DNA of 64,000 nt from Isoetes taiwanensis (taxonomy: Eukaryota > Streptophyta > Lycopodiopsida > Isoetales > Isoetaceae): the NCBI GenBank assembly GCA_021234155.1, contig JAJEKV010000005.1, forward strand, positions 28,635,617 through 28,699,616, written 5' to 3'. The number at the start of each line of letters is the position of its first letter. The stretch's first letter is position 1. Below the pieces are notes generated by a model, which did not search any database, was not told where the DNA came from, and saw only the letters and a list, made by a program, of their open reading frames with translations. Of this stretch, positions 13,029 through 23,423 are shown piece by piece. The translations under genes were made by a program, and so were the position numbers.

Positions 13029-13051
13029 TCCTAGACACAACATATATCAGC
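13014..13051 (+). repeat. 38-bp direct repeat, copy 2
   Basis: Partner of 12028-12065. Its first bases form the right outer arm of the adjoining hairpin. Confidence 0.7.
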
Positions 13052-14797
13052 CGATAGAAGAGGAACCAAACTTGTCGTCTGCCAAATCGAGGCGAAAATC
13101 TGCAAAAAGAATATCAATAAGAATATAGCTCGAAAATCTTGCTAGCTTGGTGTAGAAAGCTAGGCAAACATGGAAATAGGAAGTAAGTAGCCGAGAGATG
13201 TGCTACGAATGACCCATGAGAAGATATGGGAAGGAACTGTTATGGCAACAGGGTTGTCGGGAGAAGAGCCCCATAGAAGAAAAATACCTATGGTGGTAAA
13301 ACGGAGATAATGTGACAAAATAAAGGCCTCGAATAATGAAGGGGTCAATCTCCTCGAAGAAAAGATGTGAGAATTAAAGGAAGAAAAACCAAAAGGGAAG
13401 AACCATGGAAGTAGACATACCCATGGAAGAAAGAAAATTGTTGTGGCCTTATGGGCACAGCCAGAAAAGAATTCTCAATGGTGACACGGACGGCTATAGG
13501 CAATGAAGGTTGAGGAAGAAACTTAAGAAATAAAAGTGCAAGCCGAGAATGGAGAATAAAAACCATTGAAGAGTAAAAAGACACTAAGGAGAAAGGAATG
13601 GTAAAGAAAGAATTAAGGCAAGGGGCAAGGGAAAGACGAATTTGGGAACCATTGAAAAAAAGAAAGAAAAACAGGAAATTGTTAACATGGGCAATTTGTA
13701 ATGAAAAGGGAGAATGTTTCCGACCAGGGTTGTGAACGAACGGACTCCTGGGCTGGACTTATTGGGCGAAAAGCCATGGCTGTTCCGGATGGATAAGGAC
13801 CTTCGGTTCTAAGACCGGTGGGCACAAATCAAAGCAGAGCCGGCGTGATTAACAGAAAGGGGAAGGATCGTTTTAAGGAAATCAGAAGCAAATCGGGTCT
13901 GAAAACTCTGGCATCAGAGAAAATTGAAGAAGGAATGGCCGGATATGGCTTGAATCGGCCATCTCAGAACTTGTTTATAGAACAATAGGACGGATTGAGT
14001 CTAAATCCGCCATGGCAATGCAAAAGATTGGAGCCAGGGTTTCGATTCTGGAGAACATGGGCTTGAGTCAGGCTGATTAAGGGAATCGGGAGGTTGCCAG
14101 GGTTTTGTCGGACCTCTAGATTCGGCAGCAGCAATTAGATCAACAGGATAAAGCAAATATCAGCTAAAGAACTTGAAGCACTGAACTAAAGAAACTACTG
14201 GAATATGTACAACAAAGGTGAAAGAAAGAAGGAAAGAAATGGGACAAGAGAACTGAAGGAACTACAGACAAGAGCAATTGGTTAAAAGAAAAGAAAAGAA
14301 AGAAAAAGGGAAGAAACCGCACAAAATAAGAGGATGATCTGCAACAAAGAAGTAGCAACAATGGAGTAAAAAAGGAGCCTAAGGGACAAAATAAAACAAT
14401 ACAATACCAACAAAAGTATTGGAAACCATGATGTAACTGGGATTAAAAGAATAACTAGACATTAGAGTACCAAATACTAAGAGATTTGCAAAAATACTAG
14501 ATACCAAGAGGGTGTCAAAACCAAAGGAGGGATGGGACAAACAAGACAGCTAGAGCAAATTAAATGAAATCTAACAAAAAGTGTAATAAAGCAAAGGAGC
14601 ATAAAAATAACAAGAGGCGCAAAAAGAGCAAAGGCGCAAATAAACACCCAGTAGGCAACCTCATCCAAACGCAAATGGTAATGAGAACCTAACCAGCATG
14701 AACAATAAATTATGCAATTTGGGCTAAGGAGCTAAAGGACAATCATGTATAACACCTGGAAACATAAAAATCATGCGATGAATGGAAACAAGGGCAG

Positions 14798-14868
14798 AAA
14801 AGGAGCTAGAGGGACCAACCTAGGGCAAATAGCACAAAAGGAGCTAGAGGGACCAACCTAGGGCAAAT
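14798..14868. repeat. 39-bp tandem duplication
   Basis: AAAGGAGCTAGAGGGACCAA and the following CCTAGGGCAAAT occur twice, 39 bp apart, without mismatch in the shared part. Confidence 0.8.
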
Positions 14869-15969
14869 GCAGTACAAACATCATCTACCAGATCCATATG
14901 ACCAAAATATGCATCAAACATAATATTATGTAGAACATTGAAACCAAAAGAAACTACATGCATGAAACTAAATAGAAATCTCAAAAATTGACGAGATGAA
15001 ATGTTTAATGTGAACATCCTCCACCAAATATACAGTTAACTATCCTAACACTCCTTTCCTTTAAGTCTAGATAGACTATCACCACATCTAAACAACAATA
15101 TATAATGTAAGAGATTAGGTCCCATTCATGGAAGACAGGAGTATGATCAATCTCAAGATTACAAATCAATGGATAAGGACAATCATAGGAGTATCTGTGG
15201 CCAAATCTAGACGAACCAACAATTGACCATAAATGTAGAACATCCCATACTAAAAATACAGCAAAAAATGATGGGATCGAGATCAAAACCTCATTTAGAC
15301 ATGTGCAACACCACCTAAGAAGGCGTCTAAGCAGTCCCCTAGCACGTTATTGATCAATGACCTCAATGAAAAGTACAAACTCTATAAGAATATGTAGAAA
15401 TAGTATCCTATGGAATGATCTAGCCAATAAGATTAAAAACAAGAAATACCCAATCGTCAACATTAGATGTATCCATGAATATGACAAGGTTTGAAAATGC
15501 GAATAACTAAAGACCTAAGGGTAGAAGACCACCTATGTAAGATATAATATCACCTCCAAATATACGTAAGGATAATGCGTGCCGAAAATCTCTCCCTATG
15601 AGCACTGCTAATGTAAAGTGGCCCAAAGCAAACCTCCTTTCAGTAGCAAATGGTCAAAGTGTACCATGTACATCAATGGCAACTTATCGAGGAAAAAAGG
15701 GAGAAAATATTGTTGCACTAATATCTGCATGTGAAGGCTTCAAGAACGCAAATCAAGAAATAAGTGTATTCTACTCTTAGGTTGCAAAACAAAACAAAAA
15801 TCCGAATAGCCATAAATGGCAAAATCGACTAGCAAAGAGAGAATACCTTTTGAGTCTCACCATCACTGATGATCTTGCATATCAGGAATGCGCAGCACTT
15901 GGTGGACAAAATCATTTGAGCAAAATCCTTCATCCAGTGCCTCTCTTGTAAATATGTGTTTGACAAACG

Positions 15970-16930
15970 ATCTTTGCGATCCTCATGAATAGAAGACAGA
16001 ACCATGCACGCACTAAGAGAGAACTGAACCTACTCATTTGTTATTATATGGTTCTGAAATGAGAAAGCATACAAACTTATTCTAATGAAAATATGCATGC
16101 ATGCATGCATGAAAAATGATGATTACCTGGTTAAGGAATTCCTCAAAAACTGAAATTCAACATGGGCGTATCGAATGCATAAAATTCTTTGCAATCCTTA
16201 TGAATAGAAGACAAGAAACCATGTGTGCACTAAGAGAGAACTCGACTTATCTATTTGCCAAGATATAGTTCCACCACAAAGCAAAAGCATTCTAATTACG
16301 AATATAAGAAAGCAAATGAATTATGTCAATGACATCATGCATGCGGCATAAACGTGATGATTAGCGGGTCAGCGAATTTCTCAATCCAACATGGACGTAT
16401 CAAATGCATAGAGCCTCAATGAATAGGGAAAAACTGATCTCTAAAAACAAAAAACAAAAAACAAAAAACAAAAAACAAAAAACAAAAAACAAAAAACAAA
16501 AAACAAAAAACAAAAAACAAAAAACAAAAAAAAAAAAAAAAAAAAAAACAAAAAACAAAAAACAAAAAACAAAAAACAAAAAACAAAAAACAAAAAACAA
16601 AAAGGATAATGCATGCAATGAAGAGGATAAAATGAATGAACCTCCAGAGAAAATGAATTTATAGAAATGAAAACATGCATGCGTGCATGCATAAAACTGA
16701 TGATTACTTGGTAATTTATCTTTCACAAATGAAATCTAACATGCACGAATCAAATGTATGCAAATTCAATGAACAAGAGAAAAATAAGCATGGAAAAAAG
16801 CGGAGAGAATAGTGCAAGTCCAGAAGAGAATAAAATAAACATAGAAAGGAAAATAACCACATAACTTGGTTATGAAGTGAAGTATAAAATAGGAACAAGA
16901 CAGAACTATGGATGTACTAATAAAGAATAG
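15970..16930. repeat. Degenerate tandem array of about 210-bp units
   Basis: At least three, probably four, units can be read. Each contains a TGAATAGAAGACA-like block with CACTAAGAGAGAACT, then an ATGCATGC tract, then GATGATTA followed by a GG-rich step, then CAACATGG(G/A)CGTATC(A/G)AATGCATA. The cores lie near 15983-16180, 16190-16410 and 16605-16760, with a last partial unit to about 16930. The heptamer microsatellite sits inside the third unit. Confidence 0.65.
16443..16604. repeat. (AAAAAAC)n heptanucleotide microsatellite
   Basis: About twenty units of six A plus one C run through this stretch, interrupted by a pure A tract near 16528-16548. Because seven is not a multiple of three, all frames stay open and give artificial low-complexity ORFs on both strands. 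The unit is not the plant telomere heptamer TTTAGGG. Confidence 0.95.
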
Positions 16931-17675
16931 AACCTATACCCTTGGGCCACACGGTCCAATGGTGTGAATAAGAAACTCACCAACCAAGTATTTAGATCTG
17001 GGCATGTAGATCTGAAGTGCTTTGGTCTGCAACAGAGTAACCAGAACGGCAAAAGCAGAAATCGAGTCTGTTGGTGGAGCGATTGTGAAGAAGACTATTC
17101 TGTTGATGAAACAATTACGGATCATTGGAGTTTAACTGACAGGATTTATATGGTTTGGTGATGAATCATGTAAGAGAAGCTGAAGCCTGAAGCAATTGTG
17201 GAGATCATGCAATTTCCTGCAGGCTGAATAGTCGGTGCAAAGATTTGCTGATTTGGGGCTACAAATTTGATTCCAGATTCTGCTTCTATCCAGGGATTGT
17301 ATTTATAAAATCTGAGACTTGATTTGCGGATACCTGTGAAGAGGCTGTTGTGAAGAGGCTGATGTGTGCACTGAAGATAAGCAAGGAGAAAAAAGAAATC
17401 TGGTATTCTGGGTTCAAATCCACGGCTCAAAACATTTATTTTATAACAATGCAAACAAAGGAACAATAAGCACAAGATACAAGAAAAGTAGAGGATACAA
17501 AAAAGATGAATAGAGCCGATAAGTTTGGTGTTTATTACGGCATCCTAGATTATTATGCTTTCTATGCAACAATGCACTGAAGAGTGGTTGGCTACCACCT
17601 CCAGGGTTATGAAGGTCACCAGAATAACCACTCTCATAGTTCACCGAGCTATGAACTATTACACCTGTCAGAGAC
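16931..17675. other. No recognised gene
   Basis: Short frames only. GGGTTCAAATCC near 17409 matches a tRNA B box, but no A box or cloverleaf was found upstream. Confidence 0.4.
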
Positions 17676-18214
17676 CTACATAGGATAAGCTCTATTGATT
17701 TGCTTGGGTATGTAACTATACTGTGGCAAACAAGTCTTTGTTTGATCCATCTTGTCATGTATAATACAAACATAGTTATTGGGTTCCAAACATGATAACG
17801 TTCTCCACATCCAATAAGTGGGTCTACATGATAGCTGGTCTGTCAGTTGATTTTTCATTTGCTCCCTTATCTTAGCCCTTTGGCTTGGTTGCTTCGTCTT
17901 ATCCAGAATCTCTTTCAACTTAGCATACAAGTTGCACTTTGCAAAGTTGTTCGAAGTGACTATAGTGACATGCTTGAAGTGCTTGGTCCATAGTCTACTG
18001 AAGCTGGGTTGAGATGTTGCAGGTATCATTAGTTCTCGAAGCAAAACATACACTTCCTGCAATATACTCTTCTGTGTACAATGGGATGGCAATCTCTTCT
18101 CGACAATAATTTTCCCTGTTGATCTTTCCTACTTTTGTGGCATATTCTCAGCATTGAATTCAACACATTAAAAACCTTCCTAGCAGCCAGGATCCTAGAA
18201 GTTGGCCTCAACAT
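17676..18214 (-). pseudogene. DUF7869-like transposon-associated protein remnant
   Basis: The minus-strand frame 17676-18092 holds a run of features seen in DUF7869-type proteins. A segment resembling a cysteine-containing linker (FAKCNLYAKLKEILDKTKQ) precedes a basic helix, and VCIIHDKMDQTKTCLPQY corresponds to the family's conserved I-x-D-x-M-D-Q-x-K-x-x-x-P block. The upstream part continues in a different frame at 18029-18214, so the gene is frameshifted. The sequence also ends abruptly after the block. Proteins of this family are usually found with plant, fungal and algal DNA transposons, and their biochemical role is not settled. I rely on the single motif block, so the family name is tentative. 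Confidence 0.4.
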
Positions 18215-18847
18215 ACCACTATTTCCATGTAATGCAATTTTGCTCCCCTTTGCATGACTTGCTTGCTAGTTTTGCCAAGATGAATTGGAATGCCATGAAT
18301 ATGTATCCATGCACCTGTACATATCCATGCTCCTAGCAGTGGGTATCTCTTTTTCTTTGATATTTTTCATCTTGAAGTGCAATCTCATGAATGGAATACA
18401 TGTACTTTTTCCTTCTATTTTTCTTCTAAACTTGATATGGCCACATCCACTTTATCCTCTCCTAACCTTTCATCATTGACAGCGTGCGTGGATAGGATCA
18501 GCTAGTATGATAGTTCCTTCACCTACTAGCTCCTTATTGCATTGGTGCTTGACTTTCACCTTCTTATTCTTCCAATCCAACCTACTGTGGAGGATAATTT
18601 GCTTAGTAGTCTCAGTCTCAACACTCTTTGGGTGGTCCACACCATTGACCTACAAGGACAATGTTAACAATGGGGTAACATGTGATAAGAACATGCGATA
18701 ACAATGTTGATACATGTTGGGGGTGAAAGGCGTTACATTTTTAGCCTTTTTAGGATCCACACGCTTCACCTATACAAATTTAAATGTTCTTAGTATTAGC
18801 TCAAAAAAAGAACAAAATAAATATGAGAATAGATTAAAGGGCAAATT

Positions 18848-18848
<1 letters not shown>
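18215..18848. other. No recognised gene; ends in an oligo(A) tract
   Basis: The interval leads into a 30-base A run without frames that resemble a family. It could be the body of a short plus-strand retroposon whose tail is the A run. Confidence 0.35.

Positions 18849-18878
<30 letters not shown>
18849..18878 (+). repeat. Poly(A) tract of 30 bases
   Basis: An uninterrupted run of 30 A. As a retroposition tail it would place the body to the left, but no target-site duplication was found. Confidence 0.9.
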
Positions 18879-18880
<2 letters not shown>

Positions 18881-19224
18881 ATACATTGATACGACCTCTT
18901 CTCTAGATCTCGGATAAATTGCCTATAAAAACCAAAGAGCTAAAAAGATAATTTAGTTAATTGAAGGAGAAGCTCGATCCACCCAACCGGATTCACCACG
19001 AAGTCTTTATCTGGAGCAGGAAATCTTTATCCCACTCAGACCAACAATCTTGGCTATGGAGAATTGGAAGTAGAATGAAATAATCAGTAGAAGAAGAGAG
19101 GTAGAGCTATGATGGTGAGTCTTCATGTCTCATCCCCCTATGTATGTTCTTTTATAGTCTCTTGAAAGACCCTTAAAGGTAACTTCCCTTTTCAGCTTTC
19201 GCCTTTTTGGAAAGACACTTGGCC

Positions 19225-19320
19225 CTTTCTTATTAAGTTTAAGGTTGATGTCTTGGTTAGACACTTGATCTTTCAAGCTAGAGATGAGGGTTCAAATCCC
19301 TATGAGGACAAGTTTGGATG
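19225..19320 (+). mobile_element. tRNA-like (SINE-type) fragment
   Basis: CTTGGTTAGACACTTGATC followed by GGGTTCAAATCCC at the right distance resembles the D-arm and T-arm (A and B box) of a tRNA. The acceptor and anticodon stems pair poorly, so this is a tRNA-derived repeat and not a working tRNA gene. The B-box half is duplicated at 19919-19965 because it lies inside the tandem duplication that starts at 19271. Confidence 0.35.
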
Positions 19321-20564
19321 GATTGATATTAGGTCTCATTATCAGCCATAAACATTTTAATGAGCCAATTGTTTTATTTAAGTCACTTGTTGGTTATGAA
19401 TCACACCCCTAGCTATTATCTGGTTCTAATACTATAACAATCCCTCCCTTTCCATGAGTGAATGTTCTCGTCAATCATAGGAAAAATTGCTCATCTCAGC
19501 CTTAAGTCAATCTGAGGGCTTCCATTTCAATTCATTTAGAGATGGCCTCAAGTCAGAGGTTTTTAATGGTATCAATGAGTTTCAACTAGCGTGCATTTAT
19601 GATATCCTGAGTTTGAATATGCCTTAGACTTTGCTGATCAAATCGGGCTATGAATTTAGTCTCCATCAAATAATGTCTCCATTTCTTTAGTGCATCTATT
19701 AAAGCAATCAACTCTTTCTCATAAGTACTGTAGCCTTGCTTAGAAGGCTTTAGCATAAGGCTAATGTAAGCCAATGGGTGTCCATCTTGTATAAGCACTG
19801 TGCCACTAGCACTACTGCTGACAACTGAGCCTATATTATCTCTTCCTATTTGGAAAAGACCATTTATTGTGATGGGCAAATATAGGTTGTAAGTATGGGC
19901 AAAAATAGGTTGTAAGTATTTCAAGCTAGAGATCAGGGTTCAAATCCCTATGAGGACAAGTCCGGATGGGTTGATATCAGGTCCCATTATCAGCCATAAA
20001 CATTTTAATGAGCCAATGGTTTTATTTAAGTTACTTGTTGGTTGTGAATCACACCCTCGAGCTATTAGCTGGTTCTAATACTGTAACAATCCTTCCCTTT
20101 CCATGAGTGAACGTCCTCGTCAATCATACGAAAAATTGCTCATCTCAGCTTAAGTCAATCTGAGGGCTTCCATTTCAATTCATTTAGTGATGGCCTCAAG
20201 TCAGAGGTCTTTAATGGTATCCATGAGTTTCAACTAGCGTGCATTTATGATATCCTGCGTTTGAATATGCCTTACTTTGCTGATCAAATCGGGCTATGAA
20301 TTTAGTCTCCATCAAATAATGTCTCCATTTCTTTAGTGCATGTATTAAAGCAATCAACTCTTTCTCATAAGTATTGTAGCCTTGCTCAGAAGGCTTTAGC
20401 ATAAGGCTAATGTAAGCCAACGGGTGTCCATCTTGTATAAGCACTGTGCCACTAGCACTACTGCTGACAACTGAGCATGTATTATCTCTTCTTAATTGGA
20501 AAAGACCATTTATAGTGATGGGCAAATATAGGTTGTAAGTATGGGCAAAAATAGGTTGTAAGTA
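19271..20564. repeat. Tandem duplication, about 648-bp unit
   Basis: Unit one (19271-19918) and unit two (19919-20564) align from TTTCAAGCTAGAGAT through AAATAGGTTGTAAGTA with a low percentage of mismatches. Each unit ends with the repeated phrase GGTTGTAAGTAT, which could have served as the slippage or recombination homology. Confidence 0.9.
19586..19924 (-). pseudogene. Ty3/gypsy RNase H fragment, copy 1
   Basis: The minus-strand frame encodes LIQDGHPLAYISLMLKPSKQ and GYSTYEKELIALIDALKKWR, followed by HYLMETKFIARFDQQSL. This is the classic RNase H order after a gypsy reverse transcriptase: a D-rich strand, the S-x-x-L...YSTYEKE-L block with its catalytic E, then a helix and the TDH-like strand. 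In intact elements the enzyme degrades the RNA strand of the RNA/DNA hybrid. Upstream polymerase motifs are absent and downstream sequence has stops, so only a domain-sized remnant is left. Confidence 0.8.
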
Positions 20565-20651
20565 TGGCGGACATGTGGGTGTAAGTAATTCTAGAGAATT
20601 AATGATAGCTAATTCAATCGGGTATAATTCTACAATATTAAGTATAGGCAA
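20211..20651 (-). pseudogene. Ty3/gypsy RNase H fragment, copy 2
   Basis: This is the second copy of the same RNase H remnant, created by the 648-bp tandem duplication. The block GYNTYEKELIALIHALKKWR is intact. A two-base deletion after FDQQS changes the frame compared with copy 1. Extra, unduplicated sequence at its N-terminal side comes from the unique DNA beyond 20564. Confidence 0.8.
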
Positions 20652-21386
20652 AAATAAGTTGTAAGTATAGCTGACGTGTGGATAATTCTAGAGAATAAAT
20701 GATAACATATGGTGTAAGTAATTCTAGAGAATTAGTGATAGCTAATTCGTATAGAGTATAATTATAGAGTATTAATGAATTTTGATGTGATGGAAGCATA
20801 ATTATGCTCTCGCCTACTATACGAAATCTTGCATGCAACTACTATATCTGAGGAACCTTTTCTCCTTCATTCTCAAACCTTTCATTCTCCTTCAAGCGCC
20901 TTCGTCTTCCTTCTGACCATGGAGCCATGCCATCCCTGCTCTATCCTGCCATAGTCGCCTGAAAGAGGATGAAGAAGGAGATCATAAAATTGATCTCCAA
21001 ATCCCTTCCCCCCTCCCGAAGATGCCGCTGTGGATGCCTTCCGCACCACAATCCAGAGGAATGCGAGGAGCTTTTTCTTGAGGGTAAGCTTTGGCCAGGC
21101 AATCCATATCTCAGCAGCAGCATCAGTAGTCCTGAATCCCCACATACACCAGCATCACCAGCCCGGGGGATTCACCTTTGATCAGCGTATAACCCATGAG
21201 AGTTCAACGAAGGGGGGTTTTTTGGACCATTTGCGTACGTATACTTAGAGGTTAGGGGTGTTTTTATGCATTGATCTAGTGCAAAATTTATACACAAAGG
21301 GGTCAAACTGCCTTTCAAAAATGTGTATACAAGGGGGGTTTTTTGCTACCCTTTGAACGCAGATGCCATACCCCCTTTAGATATAA
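20652..21386. other. No firm gene
   Basis: A plus-strand frame at 20969-21181 contains SRRCRCGCLPHHNPEECEEL, a cysteine/histidine cluster of possible interest, but it is short and overlaps open frames on the other strand. GGGGGGTTTTTTG occurs twice, near 21214 and 21335. Confidence 0.3.
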
Positions 21387-21617
21387 GTGAATCCCATGGG
21401 ATCACCAGCAGATTCCTTTGAGAAGCGTGAAAGGGAGATCGAAGAAGTAGAAGAGGAGGAAGCAGATGAGGAGTGGCGGGAGGAATTGGAAGAAGAGAAG
21501 AAGCAAATAATCCTCAATGCCCTCTCTTCGGATGATAAAGATCTTGTTGCAGAAGCCATCCTTGAGGAGATGGCAGACGAAAGCGATGAGGAAGAAGAGG
21601 AGGAGGATGAGGACTAG
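21387..21617 (+). CDS. Short acidic protein, unknown
   Basis: The printed frame opens at GTG. The first ATG in frame is at 21396, giving about 73 residues rich in E and D that end in EEEEEEDED. The middle (KREREIEEVEEEEADEEW) is a predicted charged helix or coiled coil. No family was recognised. Acidic low-complexity ORFs can be chance products of GAA/GAG-rich DNA, but the frame ends cleanly with TAG and shows little erosion. It could be an exon of a longer gene. Confidence 0.3.
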   Translation: MNPMGSPADSFEKREREIEEVEEEEADEEWREELEEEKKQIILNALSSDDKDLVAEAILEEMADESDEEEEEEDED

Positions 21618-21619
21618 GC

Positions 21620-23152
21620 TAACGGAGTTTCTTTTTCCTTTATTTTTAAGTTTCTGAAAGGTTGAATTCTTGCTCTTTCAATCTTAATTTTGAGAAAGCT
21701 CAACCTTAGTTTTGAAATCACACCTAGTGCGTATTCAAGTGAAGTTCTCCCTATGCCAGAAGGAGATTTTGTGCCAGGGCCTACACCAATACCGCCATAA
21801 TATGACCATTCTTGGTGAAATATGTTCGGGAATGGACACAAGCATGGGGTTTTGCAATGAGTTATGTCGTGCTCTGGAGAGGCTTGAAATGGAAAATGTC
21901 AGCTGAGGATGAGAATTGTAGAGCTCGAGGGCATTTTGGGTAATAGCCCAATAGCTACACCATCTAATTTGCCAGATTCTACTCTTGTTCCAACCTCTAC
22001 TGTGCCAGCTTCTCTTGTTTCTACTTCTGCTGTGTCAGCTTCTCCTGTGCTAGCATTTGATACTATTGAGAAATAATTCACAGATCTGTGTAGATAAATG
22101 TAAAGACTGTTTAGTGTTTCGTAAACCCATGAATGGTTTGGTCTGCAGAACTTATAATTTTGAAATTTTGACAAAAACATCTGAGCTATCAGATTCCTAC
22201 TATATGAACTCAAAGTGTCTTGTAAACTCATTTTATGTGACTGGTCTGGTCTGCAGGCCTAATAATTTTATATATATGATAGAATCAGCCATGACCATAT
22301 GAACTTCTTAGTATACGAACTCAATCTAAACCATCATCCTCTATTTCTTTCGAAAAAATGAAACTTACCTTTTTTAAGCGAATTACTGGCCATGCAACAA
22401 AGGTTCCAATGCTTTCTCCGACTGTATCTCCATCAGGATGCCTTCTGGGTAATGCTTCATTATTGAAATGGCAAATGGTAACTAGGATCTTCACATGATC
22501 ACTTCCCAAAGGAACTCCATAGCATACTGCTTCCGGATCAATTGATTCTATCTTGCATCAAATTCGTCGTCAGCATGTAACATTCCTTTCCAACGCTGTT
22601 GAATCTAGTAAGATTATGGGATTGAATTAGAGCGGGCGATCCAAAAGAGCAGAAGAACTTACATGAATGCACTTGACGTCGTTCAAGCACAGGCGTCTTC
22701 CCAGTTCTTCCGAGTTCTTTTGATTTCTTGGTATAGGTTCTCGAATGGCAAGAAAGGCTGACGGCAAGATTAGGTGGCATTTTCAAATTACCCATTAATT
22801 GTACTAGTTTTTTAGCGGCTGAGTGAAATCTAATTTCGGATTTCATAATACGGCTGTCATTGAACATAACTGCCGGTTGAATTGCATGTCGTCCATTAGG
22901 CGCAATCGTAAAATTTCTAACCGTTGATTTGAAGTCGATCCGGGACATCTAAATAACTGCTCGCATCTTTCGGTCGTTGATCTAAAGTCGATCGGAATGA
23001 CACCCTTCGATCCAAAGTCGAATCAGCTAACCAAATCTGGCGGTCGATTGCTTATTGAAATCTATATAACATTTTGATTTTTTTGTGCTTCTCGATTGCA
23101 GATTTGCTCTGAGGCGCTCAAGAACATCAAGCTGCTCAAGATCTTCGCGAAA
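21620..23152. other. No recognised gene; repeat-bearing upstream region
   Basis: Short frames only. Close to the possible exon at 23153, a phrase like GTTGATYTRAAGTCGATC recurs three to four times between about 22920 and 23050, a small degenerate tandem array in what could be a promoter. Confidence 0.4.
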
Positions 23153-23213
23153 ATGCCGCCCAAAGGTTGTACTGCTCCGAACTCTGGCCGAGCCACGAGA
23201 AAAGCTGCTCAAG
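23153..23213 (+). CDS. Possible first exon of an unidentified gene
   Basis: An ATG at 23153 (context AAAATGCCGCC) opens a frame reading MPPKGCTAPNSGRATRKAAQ, which runs into AAG|GTCAGT, a good plant splice donor. The peptide is basic and proline/alanine-rich, like N-termini of nuclear proteins, but too short to identify. A poly(T)-ended L1-like element begins 210 bp downstream, so if this is an exon the element sits in its first intron. A short frame at 26742-26861 (MAGTEPNMADLARAIAICST...) on the same strand could be a later exon. That link is inference. Confidence 0.25.
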
Positions 23214-23423
23214 GTCAGTATTCTTCATCACTCTGTATGCCATTCGTTCATGTTCTATTCTTTGTTCAGTAATTAGGGTTCTGTTCATTGGTCTATTTAT
23301 TGTGCAGTGTTTGTTCTTTATGTTCTATTTATAAATCTTCTGCCCGGCTTAATTGTTCTATCTATCATTTCTCTTGCAATGAGTTAAATTTGCCTTTGTA
23401 ATTATCCTTCTTGTGGTTAATTC

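Larger units (their letters stand above)
11400..15970. other. Purine-rich gene-less interval with repeats
   Basis: No domain-bearing frame is present on either strand. The plus strand is A/G-rich and the minus-strand ORFs are correspondingly F/L/S-rich and low in complexity. The interval contains a 38-bp direct repeat pair (12028 and 13014), a degenerate three-unit array (12442-12700), a long hairpin (12962-13028) and a 39-bp tandem duplication (about 14798-14868). Confidence 0.5.

Noticed and set aside
16443-16604. Interstitial telomere repeat
   Set aside because: The heptamer is A6C and contains no GGG, so it is not the plant TTTAGGG type.
16400-16726. Overlapping low-complexity ORFs (K/N/Q-rich and F/L/V-rich) on both strands
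   Set aside because: They are produced by the (AAAAAAC)n microsatellite, which has no stop in most frames. No gene features surround them.
15970-16930. CRISPR-like array
   Set aside because: Units are long, degenerate and eukaryotic in context, with no conserved short repeat and unique spacer pattern.
17405-17440. Possible tRNA gene suggested by GGGTTCAAATCC
   Set aside because: No D-arm, anticodon arm or acceptor pairing could be found at the proper distance on either strand.
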